64,000 bases of DNA from Alphaproteobacteria bacterium. GTDB taxonomy: Bacteria > Pseudomonadota > Alphaproteobacteria > JAVJRE01. This document shows, piece after piece, positions 19,322 to 27,939 of this stretch. Every line of letters starts with the position of its first letter. The stretch's first letter is position 1. Both the position numbers and the translations under genes were made by a program. The notes under the pieces were generated by a model. The model was given only the letters and a program-made list of their open reading frames with translations, made no database searches and was not told where the DNA came from. Where the stretch lies: NCBI GenBank assembly GCA_040218575.1, contig JAVJRE010000007.1, positions 186,001 to 250,000 on the forward strand, in the 5' to 3' direction.

Positions 19322-20431
19322 ATGGCTAGCCCAAGACAATCAGCCCTGGCTGACCGCCATCGCGCGCTCGGCTCCGATCTCGGCGACTGGAACGGCATGG
19401 ATGTGCCCTGGTCCTATAAACAGGACCCCAATCTGGAGCATCAGGCCGTACGGAACGCGGCCGGGTTGTTCGATGTTTCCGGTCTGAAGAAGGTGCACAT
19501 TACCGGCCCCGACGCCCTGGCGGTGGCCAACCATGTATGCACCCGCGATATGACCAAGATTCCGCCGGGCCGCTCGGCCTATGCGGTAATTCTCAATGAG
19601 GAAGGCCGCATCACCGACGACTGCATCATGTTCCACATTGCGCCCAACGACCTGATGATGGTCCACGGCGGGGGCACCGGCATGGCGCGGCTGGAGGAAT
19701 CGGCCAAGGGCAAGGACGTGGTTCTGAAGTTCGACGATGATCTGCATGACATATCGCTGCAGGGCCCCAAGGCGGTCGGCTTCCTTGATCAGCATTCGCC
19801 CGCCGACATGCGAAGCCTGCGGTATTTCAATCAGGTCTCGACGACCCTGTTCGACCGGCCGTGCATGATCTCCCGCACCGGTTATTCCGGCGAGCGAGGC
19901 TATGAAATCTTCGCCGGAGCTGAGCATATCGGACCGATCTGGGACGCCATCCTGGAGCAGGGCAAGTCCGAGGGGATCATTCCCTGTTCCTTCAACTGCA
20001 TAGACATGATTCGTGTGGAGGCCGCGCTCCTGTTCTATCCCTACGATATGACGGAAGAGAACTCGCCCTGGGAAGTGGGGCTGGGATTCGCCGTCGCCAA
20101 AAAGAAGCAGGCCGACTTCCGCGGCAAGAAAGCGGTCATGGACCTCATCGGCAAGGACAAAATCAACACCTTCGGCATTGTCGTCGAGGGCGACGAGGCG
20201 GTACCAGCCGATGCCGAAGTTCTGCACGGCAATGAAGTGGTCGGCAAGGTCACCGCGCCGCTGTATTCCACGGTCATGAAACAGTCCATGGCCATGGTCC
20301 AGTTGCGGCCCGATCTGGCCAGGGAAGGGGTGGAGTTGAGCGTCCGTGGTGCCGACAAGACCTACACGGCGAAGACTCACACCCTGCCGTTCTACGATCC
20401 GACCAAGGCCAAGCGGACGGCGGTCGGCTGA
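19322..20431 (+). CDS. GcvT-like folate-dependent aminomethyltransferase family protein
   Basis: A 369-residue protein of the GcvT/DmdA folate-binding fold. ACAGGAGGG lies upstream. Family features include GLFDVSGLKKVHITGPDA, the EEGRITDDCIMF stretch whose Asp99/100 correspond to the catalytic Asp region of GcvT, SRTGYSGERGYEIF, and a GLGFAVAKKK start to the C-terminal barrel. It lacks an oxidase domain, unlike dimethylglycine dehydrogenase. Encoded 60 bases after etfA, it plausibly moves the C1 unit released by amine demethylation onto tetrahydrofolate, limiting free formaldehyde. That role is inferred from the operon; a DMSP-demethylase-like or glycine-cleavage role is possible. Confidence 0.82.
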   Translation: MASPRQSALADRHRALGSDLGDWNGMDVPWSYKQDPNLEHQAVRNAAGLFDVSGLKKVHITGPDALAVANHVCTRDMTKIPPGRSAYAVILNEEGRITDDCIMFHIAPNDLMMVHGGGTGMARLEESAKGKDVVLKFDDDLHDISLQGPKAVGFLDQHSPADMRSLRYFNQVSTTLFDRPCMISRTGYSGERGYEIFAGAEHIGPIWDAILEQGKSEGIIPCSFNCIDMIRVEAALLFYPYDMTEENSPWEVGLGFAVAKKKQADFRGKKAVMDLIGKDKINTFGIVVEGDEAVPADAEVLHGNEVVGKVTAPLYSTVMKQSMAMVQLRPDLAREGVELSVRGADKTYTAKTHTLPFYDPTKAKRTAVG

Positions 20432-20521
20432 GCCTGGCGCACGGGCATGAACACGGCGCGGTCCGGCGGCAACGCCGGGCCGTTGTCGTATCACAAGCAC
20501 TTCAATGTGGAGGTTGCACCA

Positions 20522-21004
20522 ATGAACGCCCATGATTTCAGCTTCACCGCCATAGACGGCGGAGAAATCAAACTCGGCGACTATGCCGGCAAGGCGGTCC
20601 TGGTGGTCAACACCGCGTCGGCCTGCGGCTATACACCGCAATATGCTGGCCTCCAGGCTCTGTGGCGGAAATACCGTGAACAGGGCCTGGTGGTGCTGGG
20701 GGTGCCGTCGAACGACTTCGGCGGCCAGGAGCCCGGCAGCGAAGCCGAGGTCCAGACCTTTTGCGAAACCAACTATGGGGTGGATTTTCCCCTGACCGCC
20801 AAAGTCGCGGTCAAGGGTGAGCAGGCCCATCCGTTCTACAAGGCCATTGCCAGGGATATCGGCGCCGCGGCATCGCCCCAGTGGAATTTCCACAAGATTC
20901 TCATCGGGCCGGATGGCGAGGTCGCCGAAGTGTTCGAATCCAAAGTGACGCCGGACTCAACCGACCTGACAGAAGCGATCGAGAGGTCGGTCGGCGGCCT
21001 ATGA
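20522..21004 (+). CDS. Glutathione peroxidase family protein
   Basis: A 160-residue thioredoxin-fold peroxidase of the Cys-type GPx family. NTASACGYTPQYAGLQ carries the peroxidatic Cys, a Gln follows in VPSNDFGGQEPGS, and WNFHKILI holds the conserved Trp/Asn. GGAGG precedes the ATG at 20522, and no signal peptide is present, so it is cytoplasmic. It lies 90 bases after the GcvT-like gene and may be part of the amine-oxidation transcript, where it could remove peroxides produced by flavin chemistry; a general stress role is equally likely. Confidence 0.9.
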   Translation: MNAHDFSFTAIDGGEIKLGDYAGKAVLVVNTASACGYTPQYAGLQALWRKYREQGLVVLGVPSNDFGGQEPGSEAEVQTFCETNYGVDFPLTAKVAVKGEQAHPFYKAIARDIGAAASPQWNFHKILIGPDGEVAEVFESKVTPDSTDLTEAIERSVGGL

Positions 21005-21030
21005 TGTCACCTTCGCTTCTGCCTTCGCCG

Positions 21031-21046
21031 CCTTCCGGCCGGAAGG
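21031..21046. repeat. Perfect 16-bp palindrome after the glutathione peroxidase gene
   Basis: CCTTCCGGCCGGAAGG is fully self-complementary and begins 27 bases after the peroxidase stop. It can form a hairpin with a GGCC loop but has no T-tract, so it is not a classic terminator. It sits at the edge where base composition drops sharply into the AT-rich islet. It resembles dispersed GC-rich intergenic palindromes of proteobacteria, but only one copy is seen here. Confidence 0.55.
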
Positions 21047-21130
21047 GTGCTGCACGTGGCGGTGGAGGGGCCGCAAATAGACAGTGTGCCGAAATGGCAT
21101 TCACTCACTATGAACATGAAGCACTATCAC

Positions 21131-21334
21131 CTACGCCCTTACTACGTAGTAGTTGTTCTCATGGCGTGGGCAATTCTCTCGTAGCAGATGGGCACAACGA
21201 TTCAATGACGACTCAGATGTCCCTGCGCTTTCTTCATAGTGCCCACACTTATCACATGTTAGTTCAACACCATCGACATAACCGTAGTCCCCTTCGACTT
21301 CGCAGAAGGTGGTTGTCGTTGATACTTTAGACAT
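21131..21334 (-). CDS. Small Cys-rich (zinc-ribbon-like) hypothetical protein
   Basis: A 67-residue protein with a CDKCGHYEES knuckle and two later Cys (NRCAHL, ENCPRH), a spacing compatible with one zinc site. The ATG is preceded by GGAGCG six bases upstream. Codon use is AT-rich compared with all core genes around it, which together with its tRNA-proximal location suggests recent acquisition. The function is unknown; small zinc-ribbon proteins of this kind can bind nucleic acid or act as adaptors. Confidence 0.6.
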   Translation of the reverse strand: MSKVSTTTTFCEVEGDYGYVDGVELTCDKCGHYEESAGTSESSLNRCAHLLRENCPRHENNYYVVRA

Positions 21335-21476
21335 TCGTTCCGCTCCACAGAACTACAACAAAGCTCTGGCCTAGCGTCGGATACCAAATCCTGTGAATAT
21401 GGGATAGCCTGGCAAGGCTAATGATACTGACACGCCACACAGCGCTATCTTTTTCTCACTTCGTCTCCCGACCGGT

Positions 21477-22097
21477 TCAGGAAGGCAAGAGATTGTAGAA
21501 ATGCTCAGTTTTTGGAAGTCTCGGATGCTTGTCTACATGTTGCAGGTAGCAAGATGAATTCGGGCTCCAATCAAAATATAGGCCGGTATGAGGTTCCTTG
21601 ATTGCCTCAGCAACCTCAGAAGACACGTCCAGCGCCTGACTGAATAGGAGCAACTGCTTAGAATCACCGAGTAAACGAGCGTGAACTTTTAGATAGTACG
21701 TACCTGGTAGAAACTCAAAACTGTTTCCGTCATTAGGCGTGAGGAAATGATGATTGGCGGCGATGCCTGTTTCGCCAACAAACAATCCACTTCCTCGCTC
21801 CAATTTGTCGCGACCGTAAACCCAGAAGCTAAAGTTCTGGTGAGACTCATTGCGTGTCAATGATACATGCATACTCTCAATGATGCGTCCGCGTTTCGAC
21901 GTGGCAAACAACAATGTACGTAAGTAGATTTTCGGAAGAGGTTTTTCTTCATGAGAACGAGGGGAGTCTGGGCCAAAGAAAATTATAGTAGGCCGAGTCA
22001 TCTTTACTGTGCCACGGCGCAGTAGAGTCAGCCATGCAGTCGCCGCCGAGACAAACAATGCGAAAACTGAAATCGATACTGTAAACGGATCAGCCAT
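21477..22097 (-). CDS. Membrane-anchored hypothetical protein in AT-rich islet
   Basis: A 206-residue protein with one N-terminal membrane helix (FTVSISVFALFVSAATAWLT) followed by a soluble, mostly beta-rich domain (RTLLFATSKRGRIIESMHVS, LPGTYYLKVHARLLGDSKQL). AGGAG lies six bases before the ATG. I recognise no family. Codon usage and base composition are clearly different from the flanking core genes, supporting horizontal origin. It starts 22 bases from the 3' end of tRNA-Ser, whose 3' side is a common integration point. Confidence 0.65.
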   Translation of the reverse strand: MADPFTVSISVFALFVSAATAWLTLLRRGTVKMTRPTIIFFGPDSPRSHEEKPLPKIYLRTLLFATSKRGRIIESMHVSLTRNESHQNFSFWVYGRDKLERGSGLFVGETGIAANHHFLTPNDGNSFEFLPGTYYLKVHARLLGDSKQLLLFSQALDVSSEVAEAIKEPHTGLYFDWSPNSSCYLQHVDKHPRLPKTEHFYNLLPS

Positions 22098-22119
22098 TCG
22101 ATCTCCTATGTTGGTATAG

Positions 22120-22209
22120 TGGCGGATGGGGTGGGATTCGAACCCACGAGGAGCCTAAACCCCTGCCGGTTTTCAAGACCGGTGCCTTCAACCACTCGGC
22201 CACCCATCC
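22120..22209 (-). tRNA. tRNA-Ser (anticodon UGA)
   Basis: Ninety bases including an encoded 3' CCA. The acceptor stem pairs GGATGGG with CCCATCC, with G as discriminator. The D-arm begins TGGCCGAGTGG, the anticodon loop is CTTGAAA giving UGA, a long class II variable arm is present, and the T-arm contains GGTTCGAATCC. The long variable arm and the anticodon identify serine. It is the only tRNA gene visible in the window. Confidence 0.96.
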
Positions 22210-22367
22210 GTTTCGCCGACCGCCCCCGGCCATCTCCGCCATCCTGGCATGCATTTGTGCCACGGACCGAGGTCATGGCGGTTGCACCGGCGGCGTCCTT
22301 TTACCACACTGGCGGCGGCTGACAGGGTAGGCCTGCCAGCGGAGTTCTTTTTGGGGGAAGGGCCGCC

Positions 22368-23516
22368 ATGTCCGACGCACTGGCAATGATCGGCCACACC
22401 CTGGCCGCCTATCGGGACAAGCCGCATGAGGCGGCGCGGTCCATGCCCGGCGCCTTCTATACCGCACCGGAAATGGTGGATGTGGAGCGCGACTGGCTGT
22501 TCGCGCGGGAATGGGTGTGCGCCGGCCGGGCCGAGGAAGTGAGCCAGCCGGGCGACTGGTTTTCCTACACAATCGCCGGCGAACCGGTGCTGGTGGTGCA
22601 TGGCGCCGATGGCCGCATCCGGGCGCTGTCCAATGTGTGCCGCCATCGCGGCATGGTTGTGGCCCGGGGCAGCGGCCACGCCGACCGCTTCGCCTGTCCC
22701 TATCACGCCTGGACCTACGACACGACCGGCCAACTGATCGGCGCGCCCTATATCGCCGAGCGGCCGGACTTCGACCGCAAGACGTGCCGCCTGCCGGCGC
22801 TGTCGTGCGAAATCTGGCAGGGCTTCATCATGGTCAACCTGACGCCGGATGCCGCGCCCTTTGCCCCGCAGGTGGCCGGGCTGGCGCCAATGATCGCCAA
22901 CTATCATCTGGAGTCCATGCGCCTGCGCTATCTGGCGACGGAAACCTGGGCGACCAACTGGAAGAGCCTGATGGAGAACTTCATGGAGGGCTATCACCTG
23001 TCGCCGCTCCATCGCCGCACCCTGCACAAGGTCAATCCGACCAAGCTGTGCCGCCACTTCCCGCCGGGCGAGGGCTATTTCGGTTATCAGGTGGGATTCG
23101 CCGCGCACATTCCGGGCGGCGCGCAGGGCCATGCGGACCTCAGCGAGGAGGAGGCGCGGACCTGTGTCATGGTCGGCCTGCCACCGGGCTTCGCCATCGG
23201 TGGCGCCGGTGACTACAGCTCATTCCTGTGTCTGGAGCCGCAGGCGGCGGATTCCGTGCGGGTCAAGATGGGGCTGATCTTTCAGGGCGAGGACTGGCCA
23301 CAGACGGTGGTGGATCGCGCCATCGCTCTGTTTCAGGAGACCATGGCCGAGGACAAGGACGTCCTGGTGGCCATGATGCACGGCCTGGGCGCCCGCCACC
23401 ACGCCACCGGGCCGCTGGCGCCGGCCGCCTATGAAGGGCCGATCTGGGATTTCACCCAGTATCTGGCGCGGCGCCTGGCGCCTGCCTTCGCAGAGCGGGC
23501 GCAGGCGGCGGAGTAG
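22368..23516 (+). CDS. Rieske non-heme iron oxygenase alpha subunit
   Basis: A 382-residue aromatic-ring-hydroxylating-dioxygenase-type alpha subunit. The Rieske [2Fe-2S] ligands are Cys91/His93 (CRHRGM) and Cys110/His113 (CPYHAW). The mononuclear iron site is ENFMEGYHLSPLH, with His210 and His215 plus a later acidic residue. The motif style is shared with choline, betaine and carnitine monooxygenases as well as aromatic dioxygenases, so the substrate is open. No ferredoxin reductase or beta subunit gene is adjacent. Its position near the methylated-amine genes makes a quaternary-amine substrate an attractive but unproven idea. Confidence 0.85.
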   Translation: MSDALAMIGHTLAAYRDKPHEAARSMPGAFYTAPEMVDVERDWLFAREWVCAGRAEEVSQPGDWFSYTIAGEPVLVVHGADGRIRALSNVCRHRGMVVARGSGHADRFACPYHAWTYDTTGQLIGAPYIAERPDFDRKTCRLPALSCEIWQGFIMVNLTPDAAPFAPQVAGLAPMIANYHLESMRLRYLATETWATNWKSLMENFMEGYHLSPLHRRTLHKVNPTKLCRHFPPGEGYFGYQVGFAAHIPGGAQGHADLSEEEARTCVMVGLPPGFAIGGAGDYSSFLCLEPQAADSVRVKMGLIFQGEDWPQTVVDRAIALFQETMAEDKDVLVAMMHGLGARHHATGPLAPAAYEGPIWDFTQYLARRLAPAFAERAQAAE

Positions 23517-23570
23517 CCCCGGCGCTTCGCAGCGGCGCTTCCGGACGCCGGGTGCGGGCGGGTACCCGGC

Positions 23571-24599
23571 TCAATTTGCGCCATTGCGTTCCTGCTCCAG
23601 CATCCGCGCCACAAGACGACGCGACTGACTGCTGGCCGCGTCCATGGGCAGATGAACCCTGGGCTCGCTGGGGTCGATGTCGAGCGCCCGCTGGATCGCT
23701 TCCAGGACCACCGTGTCCTCGTTGAAGGCGGTGGTGAACTGCTCGGTTATCCTTTCAGACAGTGCCTTATCTTCGGCCTTGAAGTTCCTGACCTGAAACC
23801 AGAAATAGAATGAGCTCCGTTCCGTTTCCGGGGTGACGAAGTTGTAGGACTTCATCTCCACCGCCTGGCTGCGGTCGCCATCCGGCGCGCCACTGCCCAC
23901 CGGTGCACTGCCAAGATCGATCACCGCGGTGGACGGCGGCCGGTAGGTATAGACCTGCCAGCGGTCCACGTTGGCCGGAAAGTCCGCAATGCGGGCGAAG
24001 AAGGGGGCGGGCGGCTTGTCCAGTATCCAGCGGCTCACGGCCACATGGTTCTGGCCATTTTCCACCCGCACCGGCACGTCGGCGCCGCCATCGCTGGCCA
24101 GCGTCGTCTTGTGGACAAAGCTGACGTGGGCCGGGTCCACCAGATTGTCCATCATTAATTGATAGTGCGCGCCGACCCGCATGAGCGGCCCGCGATTGAC
24201 CGCCCAGCCGGCGGCGTCAAAGCCCGGAATGTCAATGATTCCGGCGGCATCGGCCAGATCGGGATCACCCGGCCAGATCCATATCAGGCCATAGCGTTCG
24301 ACCAGCGGCCAGATGCGGGCGCGGGCCTGGCGCGGCGCGCCCTTGTGGCCCGGCACGTGAACGCAGGCGCCGTCGGTGCCGAACACCAGACCGTGATAGC
24401 CGCACTGCACCCGGTCGCCCTGCAGCTCACCCATGGACAGGGGAAGCTGGCGGTGGGGACAACGGTCCTCCATTGCCACCGGCCGGCCGTCCTCGGTGCG
24501 GTAGAACACCACCGGCTGGCCAAGGATCATACGGCTGAACAGGTGGCGGCCGATTTCGTGATCCCATGCCGCCGGATACCATGCGTTGTGCACGAACAT
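23571..24599 (-). CDS. Rieske monooxygenase oxygenase component, VanA/TsaM-like
   Basis: A 342-residue protein starting MFVHNAWYPAAW. The Rieske ligands are Cys47/His49 (CPHRQLPLS) and Cys66/His69 (CGYHGLVF). The catalytic-domain segment MDNLVDPAHVSFVH gives the two His ligands of the mononuclear iron. The arrangement matches vanillate O-demethylase and toluenesulfonate methyl-monooxygenase alpha subunits, which hydroxylate methyl or methoxy groups of aromatics. No reductase (VanB-like) is next to it. It is convergent with the other Rieske gene but belongs to a different subfamily. Its start codon overlaps the possible start of the divergent TPR gene. Confidence 0.83.
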   Translation of the reverse strand: MFVHNAWYPAAWDHEIGRHLFSRMILGQPVVFYRTEDGRPVAMEDRCPHRQLPLSMGELQGDRVQCGYHGLVFGTDGACVHVPGHKGAPRQARARIWPLVERYGLIWIWPGDPDLADAAGIIDIPGFDAAGWAVNRGPLMRVGAHYQLMMDNLVDPAHVSFVHKTTLASDGGADVPVRVENGQNHVAVSRWILDKPPAPFFARIADFPANVDRWQVYTYRPPSTAVIDLGSAPVGSGAPDGDRSQAVEMKSYNFVTPETERSSFYFWFQVRNFKAEDKALSERITEQFTTAFNEDTVVLEAIQRALDIDPSEPRVHLPMDAASSQSRRLVARMLEQERNGAN

Positions 24600-25344
24600 G
24601 CTGAATGAGGCCCCCTTGCTACCGCCGATCTTTCCCGCAGCGCAGACTGACACCGGGCGCAGGGCCGCCGCAACCGGGGCACGCGGCGCGGGCGGCGCGG
24701 GCCGGCCGGGCGAGGCGGCCAGAGCACAGGGCGCCGGCCGCGCCACCGGGCGGCGGCTGGCCCGGCGCGAATCGGCTGCAACCCGGATACGCATAGTCAG
24801 GCTGGTCGCGACGTTGCTGGCGGCGGCGTTGCTGGTGAGCCCATCGCCGGCCAGCGCCGACCAGACCGACGACCGCCTGCCGGCCCTGTTCGAATCCCTG
24901 CGGACGGCCGCCAGCGCGGCCGAGGCGATGGACGTGGAGGCGGAGATATGGCGCATCTGGTCCGACAGTGGCGACGCGGCGGTCAACCAGCTCTATTGGC
25001 GGGCCATGGAGGACATGAATCAAAGCAACTTCATGCGCGCCCGCGACCGCTTCACAGACACGACGCTGGCCTTGCCGGGCTTTGCGGAAGGCTGGAACAA
25101 GCGGGCGCACGCCAAGTTCTGGCAACGCGATCTGGGCGGCGCGCTGGCCGACATCAACCACACCCTGAAGCTGGAGCCGCGCCATTTTGGCGCCTGGGGC
25201 CTGCTGGCGGCGATCAATATCGACCTTAACCGGCCGCAGGAGGCGCTTGCCGCGCTGGACCGTATGCTGGCGCTGCATCCCTTTGTGCCGGGTGCCGCCG
25301 AACGGGCGGCGGAGCTGCGTCAGGGACTGAGTGCCCCGCCATAG
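24598..25344 (+). CDS. Exported TPR-repeat protein (start uncertain)
   Basis: The reliable part begins around 24790 with a hydrophobic export signal (RLVATLLAAALLVSPSPASA), followed by helical TPR units (AINIDLNRPQEALAALDRML, ALADINHTLKLEPRHFGAWG). The only ATG upstream, at 24598, lies in a CATG shared with the divergent Rieske gene and adds about 65 Gly/Ala/Arg-rich residues of doubtful reality. A non-ATG start near the signal is more plausible. A periplasmic protein with a TPR scaffold is predicted; its partner is unknown. Confidence 0.65.
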   Translation: MLNEAPLLPPIFPAAQTDTGRRAAATGARGAGGAGRPGEAARAQGAGRATGRRLARRESAATRIRIVRLVATLLAAALLVSPSPASADQTDDRLPALFESLRTAASAAEAMDVEAEIWRIWSDSGDAAVNQLYWRAMEDMNQSNFMRARDRFTDTTLALPGFAEGWNKRAHAKFWQRDLGGALADINHTLKLEPRHFGAWGLLAAINIDLNRPQEALAALDRMLALHPFVPGAAERAAELRQGLSAPP

Positions 25345-25359
25345 GGCCCGGAGAAGCGC

Positions 25360-25779
25360 CTACCAGTGCCCGGTATTGGGCATGGAAGCCCAGGGTTCGG
25401 CCGCGGGAAGGGCGTCGCCCTTTTGCAGCAACTCAATGGAAATAGCGTCGGGCGAGCGGACAAACGCCATGCGTCCGTCACGCGGCGGCCGGTTGATGGT
25501 GACGCCGCCGTCGAGCAAGCGCTGGCACAGGGCGTAGATGTCGTCCACCTCATAGGCCAGATGGCCGAAATTGCGTCCTTCGTTGTAGCTCTCCGGGTCC
25601 CAGTTGTAGGTCAGTTCCACCTGGGCCGAGTGGTCGCCTGGCGCCGCCAGAAAGATCAGGGTATAGCGGCCTTTTTCGCTGTCGGACCGGCTAAGCTCTT
25701 TCAGACCGAGCTTGTTGCAGTAGAAATCCAGCGACGCCTCAACGTCACGGATGCGGACCATGGTGTGCAGGTACTTCAT
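25360..25779 (-). CDS. gloA: Lactoylglutathione lyase (glyoxalase I)
   Basis: A 139-residue VOC-fold metalloenzyme. It opens [25 protein letters not shown] and contains the two-lobed glyoxalase I pattern with [37 protein letters not shown] and a metal-ligand Glu in [12 protein letters not shown]. It converts the methylglyoxal-glutathione hemithioacetal to S-lactoylglutathione in the cytoplasm. It is convergent with the TPR gene, with only 15 bases between their stops, and divergent from the VCBS gene. Confidence 0.93.
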   Translation of the reverse strand: MKYLHTMVRIRDVEASLDFYCNKLGLKELSRSDSEKGRYTLIFLAAPGDHSAQVELTYNWDPESYNEGRNFGHLAYEVDDIYALCQRLLDGGVTINRPPRDGRMAFVRSPDAISIELLQKGDALPAAEPWASMPNTGHW

Positions 25780-25856
25780 GATTATCCCCGGCGTGATGGT
25801 GGCTGCTGACCGGTGCGGCAGGCGACCGAGTCAGCGTCAGGCTGCAGGCTGACCCC

Positions 25857-26975
25857 ATGACGCAGCGGACGCAACCACACATCCGCTTTATACGCCCGAC
25901 TGCCCGCCGTCTTGGCGCCGCGCTGCTGGTCCTTGCCGTGACCGGCGGCGCCCTGGCCGGCGCAGCAGAAGCGCAAAGCGAGGCCGGCGGATCGCGCAGC
26001 CTGACCATGCAGCCGATCGACGGGGTGGCGCGGCTGGCGACGGGAGACGGCGTATTCATGCAGGATCGGGCCGGCGCCTGGTGGCGGGTAGCGCTGAGCG
26101 GGGACGGCGACAGCCATGCGGTGCGACTGGTGGCGGTGGCGGCGGCACATTCTCTGGACTGGCCGGCCGGCACTGAGCCCGCCGGCGCGCTGGCCGGGTC
26201 GCGGCCGGCGGTGGGCGATGGGGCGGTGCGTCAGGCGTGGCTGACCCGTCCCACGGCCCGCTACCGCCATGGCGTCTTTGGCATCGAGCAGGAAGCGGCC
26301 GGGCTGATGGTCCGATTTGCCGATGGCGCAGCGGACGAGCTGGTCCTTGAGCCGCCGCTGGTGTTCGAAGATCGCCGGCCGCTGATTGTGGATCTCGGGC
26401 CCGATGGGGGCGCCGGTGTGGTGTCGGTGCTGTCGGCAGCGGGCAGGGGTGCGGCACTGGTTTTTGTTTCGCGAGCGGACGGCCAGGTGGCCATCACCGC
26501 CCGTGGGCCAGCCATCGGCCAGTCGAACCGCTGGCTCAACCCGATTGGCGCGGCAGATCTGGACGGCGATGGCCGGGTTGAGCTGGCCGCCGTCGTGACC
26601 CCGCATATCGGCGGCACACTGACGATCTATCGACGGCAGGCCGACCGGCTGGAGCCGGTAGCCGCGGCAGACGGCTTCTCAAACCACGCCTTCGGCAGCG
26701 AAGAGCAGTCTCTCGCCACCATCGGCGACCTCGATAACGACGGCCGGCCGGAAGTCATCGTCCCTGCAGCCAATCAGCGGGCCATGCGAATCATGGTCCT
26801 GCACAACGGGCAATTGCGGGAAACGGGGCGGATTGACCATGGCGCCGCAGTCAGCACCAATACGGTATCAGGCCGGATCATGCGGCCCGATGGACAAGCC
26901 GTGCCGGTGGTCGCCTACGGCCTGGCGGACGGACGGCTGGTGGTGGTCATGCATTCGGGGGGCTTCGCGCCATGA
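25857..26975 (+). CDS. Exported FG-GAP/VCBS-repeat protein
   Basis: A 372-residue protein with an N-terminal signal (ARRLGAALLVLAVTGGALAG) and at least two VCBS/FG-GAP calcium-binding-type blades, GAADLDGDGRVELAAV and IGDLDNDGRPEVIVPA, which suggest a beta-propeller. It is likely periplasmic or surface-located. Its stop overlaps the following SDR gene by four bases (ATGA), so the two are translationally coupled although no functional link is obvious. A conserved hypothetical role in the envelope is the best that can be said. Confidence 0.75.
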   Translation: MTQRTQPHIRFIRPTARRLGAALLVLAVTGGALAGAAEAQSEAGGSRSLTMQPIDGVARLATGDGVFMQDRAGAWWRVALSGDGDSHAVRLVAVAAAHSLDWPAGTEPAGALAGSRPAVGDGAVRQAWLTRPTARYRHGVFGIEQEAAGLMVRFADGAADELVLEPPLVFEDRRPLIVDLGPDGGAGVVSVLSAAGRGAALVFVSRADGQVAITARGPAIGQSNRWLNPIGAADLDGDGRVELAAVVTPHIGGTLTIYRRQADRLEPVAAADGFSNHAFGSEEQSLATIGDLDNDGRPEVIVPAANQRAMRIMVLHNGQLRETGRIDHGAAVSTNTVSGRIMRPDGQAVPVVAYGLADGRLVVVMHSGGFAP

Positions 26976-27718
26976 CAGGACGCCTACAGGGCAAGACTGC
27001 CTTCATTACCGCCGCCGGCCAGGGCATTGGCCGGGCCACCGCCCTGGCCTTTGCCAGCGAAGGCGCGCGGGTGGTGGCCAGCGACATCAACGGCCAGGCG
27101 CTGGCCGCCCTTGAGCGAGAGGCCCGTGGGATTTCGACGATGCGCCTTGATGTGCGCGATAGCGCCGCCGTCAGCGCGGCGGCGGCGGCCCATGGCGCGC
27201 CGGACATCCTGTTCAATTGCGCCGGCTTTGTGCATCAGGGAACGATTCTCGATTGTAGTGAAGACAATTGGGACCTTTCTTTCGATCTGAATGTTAAATC
27301 CATGTACCGCACGATCAGGGCCTTCCTGCCGGCCATGATGGCGGCTGGTCGAGGTTCAATCATCAACATGGCCTCTGTGGTCTCCAGCCTGAAGGGCGTG
27401 CCCAGCCGGGTGGCCTATGGCGCGACAAAAGCAGCGGTGATCGGCCTGACCAAAGCGGTGGCCGCCGACACGGTGGCCAAAGGGGTCCGGTGCAACGCCA
27501 TCGCCCCGGGCACAGTGGACACGCCGTCGCTGGGCGAGCGCATCCGCGCCCTCGGCGGCGACGAGGCGCACAACCGGAGTGCCTTCATCGCCCGCCAGCC
27601 GGTGGGACGGCTTGGCACCGCGGAGGAAATCGCCGCAATGGCGGTCTATCTGGCCAGCGACGAGGCGGCCTTTGTGACCGGCCAGGCCTTTATTATCGAT
27701 GGCGGCATGGCCCTTTGA
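26972..27718 (+). CDS. Short-chain dehydrogenase/reductase, 3-hydroxybutyrate dehydrogenase type 2-like
   Basis: A 248-residue classical SDR. The cofactor motif is TAAGQGIGRATALAFA, an acidic residue in ASDIN suggests NAD preference, NMASVVSSLKG carries the catalytic Ser region, and YGATKAAVIGLTK holds Tyr and Lys. PGTVDTPSL and TGQAFIIDGGMAL complete the family pattern. The whole length resembles the BDH2/DHRS6 group, and related bacterial enzymes act on hydroxy acids or sugar acids. The substrate is not determined. Confidence 0.85.
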   Translation: MTGRLQGKTAFITAAGQGIGRATALAFASEGARVVASDINGQALAALEREARGISTMRLDVRDSAAVSAAAAAHGAPDILFNCAGFVHQGTILDCSEDNWDLSFDLNVKSMYRTIRAFLPAMMAAGRGSIINMASVVSSLKGVPSRVAYGATKAAVIGLTKAVAADTVAKGVRCNAIAPGTVDTPSLGERIRALGGDEAHNRSAFIARQPVGRLGTAEEIAAMAVYLASDEAAFVTGQAFIIDGGMAL

Positions 27719-27939
27719 CGCGGTCGTATGGCGTTTGCGGACGAGCCGGCGGGAAACTGCGTCCGGCCCCTGTCACAATTTACTGAGGAAACCGGCGCCA
27801 CATTCCCTGTTGACGGAGCCGGCAGGGTTTGGCGTATCTGGCGTGCGATAACTGCTCCGGCATGGCGACCCTATGCTGTTGCCAGAGACGCCGGGCCGCT
27901 GCCGGTCCTGAACCCACACCAGCCAACGGAGCCCCCGCC

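Larger units (their letters stand above)
21050..22119. other. AT-rich islet beside tRNA-Ser, probable acquired segment
   Basis: Base composition falls abruptly from strongly GC-rich to roughly balanced or AT-leaning through this stretch, and returns at the tRNA gene. It contains two short minus-strand genes and about 140 bp of non-coding sequence between them (21335-21476), which includes a TAGCCT/AGGCTA hairpin. The segment abuts the 3' end of tRNA-Ser. No integrase, transposase or convincing direct repeat of the tRNA end was found, so if it was an integrative element it is a remnant. Confidence 0.6.

Noticed and set aside
21031-22145. Candidate attachment-site repeat pair (GTGGCGG-rich sequence near 21055 and at the tRNA 3' end)
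   Set aside because: The similarity is only about 7 identical bases with gaps in GC-rich sequence; not enough for an att site.
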